Assembly (NCBI GenBank): GCA_965214995.1
Contig: CBDCCT010000002.1
Location: forward strand, 1,302,001 to 1,366,000
DNA length: 64,000 bases
Direction: 5' to 3'
Source: CBDCCT01 sp965214995
GTDB taxonomy: Bacteria > Deinococcota > Deinococci > Deinococcales > Trueperaceae
Shown: piece after piece, positions 59,552 through 64,000 of the stretch
Layout of the letters: each line of letters opens with the position of its first letter
Position numbering within the stretch: the stretch's first letter is position 1
Position numbers and translations under genes: made by a program
The notes under the pieces: generated by a model
What the model saw: only the letters and a program-made list of their open reading frames with translations
The model's database searches: none
What the model was told of the DNA's origin: nothing

Positions 59552-60490
59552 GTGGCGGCTTACAAAGACTACTACAGCACGCTCGGCGTGCCCAAAACGG
59601 CCACTCAAAAAGAGATTCGCTCGGCCTTTCGCAAGCTCGCCGCCAAGCACCACCCCGACCGCAATCCCGACGACTCCGAGGCCGAGGAACGTTTCAAGGA
59701 AATCAACGAAGCCTACACGGTCTTGTCCGATGAGGAGAAGCGGAAGTTTTACGACCAGTACGGCTCGACGGACGGGCGGCCCCCGTTCGCACCCGGCGCG
59801 GGCGGTTTCGGCGGCGCGGGCGTCAACCCCGAAAATTTGGGCGACTTTAGCGACTTTTTCCAGACGCTTTTCGGGGGCGGCGGGGTCCGTTTTGGCGAGG
59901 GGCGCTTTAGTGAGGGGCGGGGCCGCACCGTTTTCACGGGCGGCGCGGACCCCTTTGGCGGCTTTGCGCAGCGGCAGCCTCTCCAGCAAGACGTCGAGGC
60001 AACGCTGACCGTCGGCCTCGAGGAGGCCTACCGGGGCTCGAGCCCGACCATCGAGGTGGAGGGTCGGCGCATCGAGGTTACTCTGCCCAAAGGTGCCAGA
60101 GACGGCTCGAAGCTCCGGCTGCGCGGCCAGGCCCCCGGCGGGGGCGACCTCTACCTCACCATCAAGCTGGAAGAACACCCGCGCTTTCATCTAGAGGGCG
60201 ACAACGTGCGCGTCACCGTCGACGTGCCCGACTACCGCGCCGTGTTAGGCGGCCCCGTGCGGGTGCCGACCCTGGACGGCGAGGTGGAGATGACCCTGCC
60301 CAAGAACAGCGGAAGCGGGCGCGTGTTGAGACTGCGCGGTCAGGGCTGGCCTAAACGCGACGGCACCCGCGGCGACGAACTCGCCGAGGTGCGCGTGATG
60401 ATTCCTCCCAAAGCCAGTCAGGAGCAGCTCGAGCTCTATCAAAAGCTCGAGGCGCTGGAAAAGCCCGCCCAACCCGAGGCCGCTGTATAG
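59552..60490 (+). CDS. dnaJ: DnaJ-type co-chaperone without zinc finger (CbpA-like)
   Basis: A 312-residue J-protein. The J domain (residues 1-70) has the KHHPDRNP loop, then a Gly/Phe-rich region (about 75-130) and two C-terminal beta-domains (KGARDGSKLRLRGQAPGG, then PTLDGEVEMTLPKNSG). There is no CxxCxGxG zinc-finger region, as in CbpA and the Thermus DnaJ. It activates DnaK ATPase. GTG start with AAGGAGG. The stop codon lies within the terminator loop. Confidence 0.93.
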   Translation: MAAYKDYYSTLGVPKTATQKEIRSAFRKLAAKHHPDRNPDDSEAEERFKEINEAYTVLSDEEKRKFYDQYGSTDGRPPFAPGAGGFGGAGVNPENLGDFSDFFQTLFGGGGVRFGEGRFSEGRGRTVFTGGADPFGGFAQRQPLQQDVEATLTVGLEEAYRGSSPTIEVEGRRIEVTLPKGARDGSKLRLRGQAPGGGDLYLTIKLEEHPRFHLEGDNVRVTVDVPDYRAVLGGPVRVPTLDGEVEMTLPKNSGSGRVLRLRGQGWPKRDGTRGDELAEVRVMIPPKASQEQLELYQKLEALEKPAQPEAAV

Positions 60491-60504
60491 AGGCGGCCTT
60501 TTTT
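60477..60504 (+). terminator. Terminator of dnaK-grpE-dnaJ operon
   Basis: AGGCCGC (60477-60483) pairs with GCGGCCT (60493-60499), then a T run. The dnaJ stop codon is in the loop, a compact arrangement. Confidence 0.88.
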
Positions 60505-60617
60505 CTTCACCTTTGTTCATCTCGCCCCACACCGCTTCTCACCTCCTGCGTGATAGTGTCAGATGGCAAACGTGACATGACAAACGCACGTCAAGTGCTT
60601 AAAGAAGGGATAACCAA

Positions 60618-61661
60618 ATGAAACGTACAACAACTGCGGGTTTCATACTCGCGCTTTTCGCCCTCATGAGTTTGGGAACGGCCCAAGAAGACGCCCCGGC
60701 CGCGCTCGACCCCGTCGTCATCCAGGTTGGCGACGAGGCGGAGACGCTGAGCACCTTTAACAGGCGCTTCGACATCGCGCTGCGCAACGTGGCCGCGCAG
60801 CAGGGCGTGCCCCTGGACGACGCGGCCCGCGCCCAGTTCGAGAGCTTCAAGCCCGTGTTTTTGGACCAGCGCGCCACCGAGCTCGCGCTGCTTCAGGAAG
60901 CGCAAACGCGCGGCATCACCGTGAGCGACGAGGACGTGGACGCGCGCGTCGCCGAGGCGCGCGGGAACTTCGACTCGGATGAGGCCTTTGGGACGGCGCT
61001 CGAGGAGGCGGGTTTCGCCGACGAGGCGCAGCTAAGGCAAACAGTCCGCGATACCGACACCGTCCAGGCGGTTATCGACGCGCTCCGCGAGGAGGTCGAG
61101 GTGAGCGACGAGGAGGTCGAGGCCTACTACAACGAAAACCAGGCCCAGTTCGAAGCGCCCGGGCAGGTCTGCGCGCGCCACATTCTGGTCGAGACCGAGG
61201 AGGAGGCGCAGAACATCCTGCAAGAGCTTGAAGGCGGTGCCGACTTTGCCGAAATCGCCCAGGAGCGGAGCACCGACCCCGGCAGCGGCGCGCAGGGCGG
61301 CGACTTGGGCTGCTTTACGCAAGACCGCATGGTCGCGCCCTTTGCCGAGGCCGCGTTCGCGGCGTCCGTAGACGAGGTCGTGGGCCCCGTCGAGACGCAG
61401 TTCGGCTACCACCTTATCAAGGTGTACGAGCGCCGCGAGGCGGGCGCGCAGCCCCTCGACGAGGTGCGCGACGCCGTCCGCCAGGGGCTCCAAGAGGAAG
61501 GCTTGAGCGACCGGATCACCGCGCTCCGCGAGACCTACGCCGTCCAGACTTTCCCCGAAAATCTCGGCGTGGGGGCGACGGGTGGCTCGGAAACGGGCGG
61601 CGTGACGGGTGGCGCTGACGCGACGGGCGGCGCAGGAACAGGCGGCACGGGCGACCAGTAG
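60618..61661 (+). CDS. Exported peptidyl-prolyl isomerase (parvulin/SurA type)
   Basis: A 347-residue periplasmic foldase. A signal peptide (FILALFALMSLGTAQ) precedes a SurA-like N-terminal helical domain and one parvulin domain (about residues 180-275: ARHILVETEEEAQNIL, DFAEIAQERSTDPGSGAQGGDLGCF, GYHLIKVYERR). The C-terminus is a low-complexity Gly/Thr tail (repeated G-G-x-G-x-T), unusual for SurA and probably flexible. A GAAGGGA precedes the ATG. It follows the dnaK operon but has its own transcription unit. Confidence 0.88.
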   Translation: MKRTTTAGFILALFALMSLGTAQEDAPAALDPVVIQVGDEAETLSTFNRRFDIALRNVAAQQGVPLDDAARAQFESFKPVFLDQRATELALLQEAQTRGITVSDEDVDARVAEARGNFDSDEAFGTALEEAGFADEAQLRQTVRDTDTVQAVIDALREEVEVSDEEVEAYYNENQAQFEAPGQVCARHILVETEEEAQNILQELEGGADFAEIAQERSTDPGSGAQGGDLGCFTQDRMVAPFAEAAFAASVDEVVGPVETQFGYHLIKVYERREAGAQPLDEVRDAVRQGLQEEGLSDRITALRETYAVQTFPENLGVGATGGSETGGVTGGADATGGAGTGGTGDQ

Positions 61662-61689
61662 GGTTCTGCAAACGCTCCAAAAGGGCGGG

Positions 61690-61721
61690 GACGGGAAGGC
61701 CAAAGCCTTCCCGTCTTTTTT
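61690..61721 (+). terminator. Terminator after parvulin gene
   Basis: GACGGGAAGGC (61690-61700), loop CAAA, GCCTTCCCGTC (61705-61715) and six T residues. Textbook intrinsic terminator. Confidence 0.93.
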
Positions 61722-61761
61722 GCAGGCCCCGCGCTACCCGCAGGTCGCTTGCAAAAGCGCG

Positions 61762-62142
61762 TTAGCGGTTCGCGGCCTCAAGGGTTGGGGCAGAAGTGGC
61801 CGCGGCGACGCTGCTCGAGCTCGGCTGGAGGTCGGCAATCCTCTGCCCCTCCTTGATGGCGCCGAGATCGGGCGCTGCTCCCCCGTAGGACAAGCCGACG
61901 TTCACGCCTTTGTCTATTACGGGGCCGCTTTCGCTCGGCTTAAGAAAGAAGGGGCTTGACGGGTCAAGGCTCATAAACTTCGGGTTGGCGATGGACAAGT
62001 TCCAGGTGTTCTTCGTCTGAACGGCCTCGTCAATCACGCCCCGGCTCTCGCCATAGGAGATGTTGTTTTTGAGCTCGTTGTTGCGGTAGTAGCGCGCCAC
62101 GTAACCGCCCGACCCGTTGCTCCAGGAGGTGTTGTTATAGAA
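61762..62142 (-). pseudogene. C-terminal remnant of a right-handed beta-helix protein
   Basis: About 125 residues resembling the last coils of a parallel beta-helix protein (YNNTSWSNGSGG, ELKNNISYG, DKGVNVGLSYGGAAPDLGAI), of the kind found in polysaccharide lyases or surface glycan-modifying enzymes. Its upstream part is missing; instead a glycosyltransferase remnant joins it near 62143. It ends with a small Ala/Ser-rich tail. The terminator of the neighbouring gene is close by. Confidence 0.65.
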
Positions 62143-62558
62143 CGTGCGCGACCAGCGCCGGGTAACAGGTGGACGACGTCGGGGCACGCCCGGCGAATCT
62201 GGGCGTAGAGCCCCAAGCAGCGGGGGGCGAGGACGAGGCTCTTAAGAAGGTGCTCTAGGTTCGCGTGGCAGTGACGAAAAATCAGGCTCAGCAAGCGCAG
62301 CGTTATGTGGGGGTGCAAAAGGGCGTACCCGGCGCCCCCAACCATCTCCAAAACGTTCCCGTAGCTCACCTCGAGGTCGTCTTGCGCTTGCTCACGCAGC
62401 CTCTTGGTCTCGCGCGTAGCCGGCCTCAGCGAATGCACCGACACGCGCGCGCCCAAACGCCGTAGCGCCTTGACGTCACCCGCCGCGAACGCCTCCGAAG
62501 GCGCGGGGTAGAGCATCGTGAGGTACCAGACCTCTAGCGGACGGGCTTGTACATCCAT
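62143..62558 (-). pseudogene. N-terminal remnant of a glycosyltransferase
   Basis: The first 130 or so codons resemble a GT-B-fold glycosyltransferase N-terminus (VWYLTMLYPAPSEAFAAGDVKALRRLGARVSVHSLRP, then the helix before CPDVVHL). After CPDVVHL the frame is shifted: the family's continuation (YPALVAHV) is readable in another frame at 62144-62165, implying a small deletion. The gene then stops at the junction with the beta-helix fragment. So this is a truncated and frameshifted remnant, created by a deletion. Confidence 0.65.
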
Positions 62559-63290
62559 ACATCACACCTTCACTCCGGTCGAGCGACGCTGGCTGGGTTC
62601 TCGTCTCTCTGGGGCGTGCGCACACGAGGGCGAAACTGCAAGGATTACGAGGCTCTAACGGCCAAACCCGACTTGTACTGGCCTGAATGCTGACGCTGGC
62701 GCGAAAGGCGATTCTCAAACGTGCCAAATGCAAGGGAGACGAGCCTCTTTTGTCGAACTTCTTTTGTCAGACATTCAGAATAGACGTAATGTGCCTGCCT
62801 CTTTCGGTTCTGCCTTTTGTTGCGCGCGACCTCTCACCACTTAAACACGTTTTAGCACCTCGGCGGGTACAAGCGTCACAGTCGGCCTTTTTGGAAGAGC
62901 GCGAGCGGCTCGAGAGCTACCTTCCGTCACACCTGACGCCACCCCCGCGACTTTGCGGTAGCCCTGGCGCTGTCACACTGTCACACGGGGGTCTTGCAAG
63001 TTGCTTTCTTTGGGGTTACTATAGACCCTGTCCTCGAGAGTTGCATCTCCGCACCCCGCTGCCCCCCCGGCGGAGATCCTCTCAGGACTTTTCTTTTGCC
63101 CCTCTCATAGCAGGAAGCATCCGTATATTAGGAGAAGCGAGGTGTTGCCCAGGTAGCATCTGCTTTTCTAGCCAAGACCAGAACTGCACACCTCGCCTCT
63201 TAGGCTACGCTGCGATTGCCTGATACCAAGAAGCTTTTTAGCCCCATTTGCGGATATGCACAGCAGCGAGCACCAACCTAAGGAGGTTGT
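62559..63290. other. Non-coding region between remnants and IS110-type transposase
   Basis: About 730 bp without a supported gene; the open frame at 62687-63223 has no recognisable domain. Around 63109-63165 there are two AGCATC motifs with flanks like the left end of the dispersed ~110-bp repeat (TAGCAGGAAGCATCC and CAGGTAGCATCTG). The IS110 element's left end should lie in the last part but cannot be placed, since this family lacks terminal inverted repeats. Confidence 0.5.
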
Positions 63291-64000
63291 ATGGTCATTA
63301 TAGGCATAGACCCGCATCCGGGCAGTCACACCGCGGCGGCCCTAGACAAACAGGGAAAAGTGCTCGGCCACTGCACGGTAGCCAATACAGGAGAGGGCTT
63401 AGCCGAACTGGCGTGCTGGCTCGGGCGCTATGAGGTTGAGGCGTGTGCGGTTGAAGGCGCGAACAACCCTTTCTCAAAGGCGTTGAGTCGGGGTTTGTCG
63501 CAAGACTATCCCGTCGTCGATGTCAGCCCCAGCTTGACCAGCCAGTACCGTAGTAAGAGGGGGCACAAGAAGAGCGACGAGGTTGACGCTGAGAACGTCG
63601 CCAGGGTTGTGCTTGCCAATCCCGAGCTGAGCCGCTTTGAACCGCGCGCAAAAGTAGAAGAACTCAAGACGCTGACCCGAACAAGAGACGCGCTGGTCAA
63701 ACAGCTCACCGCTCACCGGCTAGGTTTGCGAAGCATCGAGCTCGAGAGCGCTCGTGAGGCACTGCGCGCTGTGGTCGAGGTACTGCTCGAGCAGATTCAG
63801 CGGCTCGAGGGCGTGATGAAGCGCCTTGTTAACGAACTGATGCCCGAACTTCTAAGCGTCCAAGGTGTCGGGGTGGTTCACGCCGCTATCCTCTTAGCCG
63901 AAGCAGGCGATGTCAGACGCTTCCGCTCTCAACATGCGTTTGCTATGTTCTCCGGCTGTGCTCCGGTTGAGCGCTCCTCGGGTGGACAGCACAGAAAACA
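63291..64000 (+). CDS. IS110-family transposase, 5' part (runs off window)
   Basis: At least 236 residues of a DEDD transposase. The RuvC-like N-terminus has IIGIDPHPGSHTAAAL, the second acidic block AVEGANN and KKSDEVDAENVARV. The C-terminal transposase_20 region appears as GVGVVHAAILLAEAGDV, with RRFRSQHAFAMFSGCAPVERSSGG. Strong AAGGAGG before the ATG. The frame is open to the window end. Three CTCGAG sites within 710 bp suggest it has long resided in this lineage, in contrast to the IS4-family element. Confidence 0.9.
   Translation, partial: MVIIGIDPHPGSHTAAALDKQGKVLGHCTVANTGEGLAELACWLGRYEVEACAVEGANNPFSKALSRGLSQDYPVVDVSPSLTSQYRSKRGHKKSDEVDAENVARVVLANPELSRFEPRAKVEELKTLTRTRDALVKQLTAHRLGLRSIELESAREALRAVVEVLLEQIQRLEGVMKRLVNELMPELLSVQGVGVVHAAILLAEAGDVRRFRSQHAFAMFSGCAPVERSSGGQHRK
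63291..64000 (+). mobile_element. IS110-family element, partial
   Basis: Identified only from its transposase gene. Left boundary not placed and right boundary beyond the window. Confidence 0.7.

Noticed and set aside
62687..63223. 178-residue open frame before the IS110-type transposase
   Set aside because: Cys/Pro/Ser-rich composition with no domain pattern; looks like translated non-coding GC-rich DNA.
1..64000. CRISPR arrays, rRNA or tRNA genes
   Set aside because: No regularly spaced direct repeats of CRISPR size, no rRNA segments, and no tRNA-like GGTTCGAATCC arm in a cloverleaf context. The GGTTCGAACC at 37742-37751 is the centre of a terminator palindrome.

Overview
The window looks like the chromosome of a GC-rich member of Deinococcota, most plausibly a Trueperaceae-like lineage (inference). 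The grounds are: about 65% GC, a split glycine decarboxylase (gcvPA/gcvPB), fused HisIE, class II FBPase (GlpX), an MglB-MglA pair, a flavoprotein-type lycopene cyclase, a Tat-exported ferritin-like protein, and many genes whose start codon sits only 5-7 nt after a TANNNT -10 box. That last trait is the leaderless-mRNA layout known from Deinococcus. The palindrome CTCGAG is strikingly over-represented in host-like DNA and nearly absent from imported DNA, so it works as an internal marker of ancestry.

Layout. 0.4-6.8 kb: PIG-L deacetylase, TPR protein, TesB thioesterase, secreted hydrolase, lycopene cyclase. 7-11.3 kb: citrate synthase, GntR regulator, and a murI-rph-rdgB operon. 11.3-12.2 kb: Xre/RES toxin-antitoxin pair. 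12.3-15.1 kb: an imported island. Three low-GC genes on the minus strand are separated by sequences with the architecture of integron attC sites, and the terminal attC is interrupted by an intact IS4-family insertion sequence with 20-bp inverted ends and a 7-bp target duplication. No integrase is visible, so this is best read as a CALIN (attC cluster lacking an integrase). 15.3-26.2 kb: glpX, mazEF-like pair, hisIE, acyl-CoA dehydrogenase, ZIP-like protein, small stress and membrane proteins, K+ channel, RND exporter, PadR-type regulator plus membrane protein. 26.2-28.9 kb: a PqqD/B2-protease pair, nitroreductase, GCS2-type ligase. 29-37.7 kb: AAA+ ATPase, mglBA, the glycine cleavage operon gcvT-H-PA-PB plus a hydrolase. 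37.8-48.9 kb: A-type Fe-S carrier, amino-acid ABC transporter parts, acyl-CoA synthetase and dehydrogenase, dodecin, phosphoribosyltransferase, erythromycin-esterase-like protein, transaldolase, zinc metallopeptidase. 49.4-52.5 kb: ferritin-like protein, a 24-residue peptide gene with a lasso-type leader motif, a second PqqD/B2 pair, ApbC. 52.7-61.7 kb: a predicted pseudokinase, guaA, a decayed VapBC module, YciI protein, the dnaK-grpE-dnaJ operon, a parvulin foldase. 61.7-64 kb: fused remnants of a beta-helix protein and a glycosyltransferase, then an IS110-family transposase running off the edge.

Most interesting observations: (1) the attC-bounded cassette array, where each cassette's own 5' end is complementary to the start of its own attC, as the integron model requires; (2) the 24-residue peptide whose leader matches the YxxPxLxxxGxxxxxT lasso pattern but leaves a core of only three residues, beside an RRE (PqqD) and a B2 leader peptidase and with no lasso cyclase in view, plus a second RRE/B2 pair elsewhere; (3) a dispersed repeat of about 110 bp present in at least four copies; (4) CTCGAG enrichment; (5) the TANNNT leaderless promoters; (6) a VapBC module with a frameshifted antitoxin and a toxin lacking its first catalytic Asp. 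All database-level assignments are from pattern recognition only; no searches were run.
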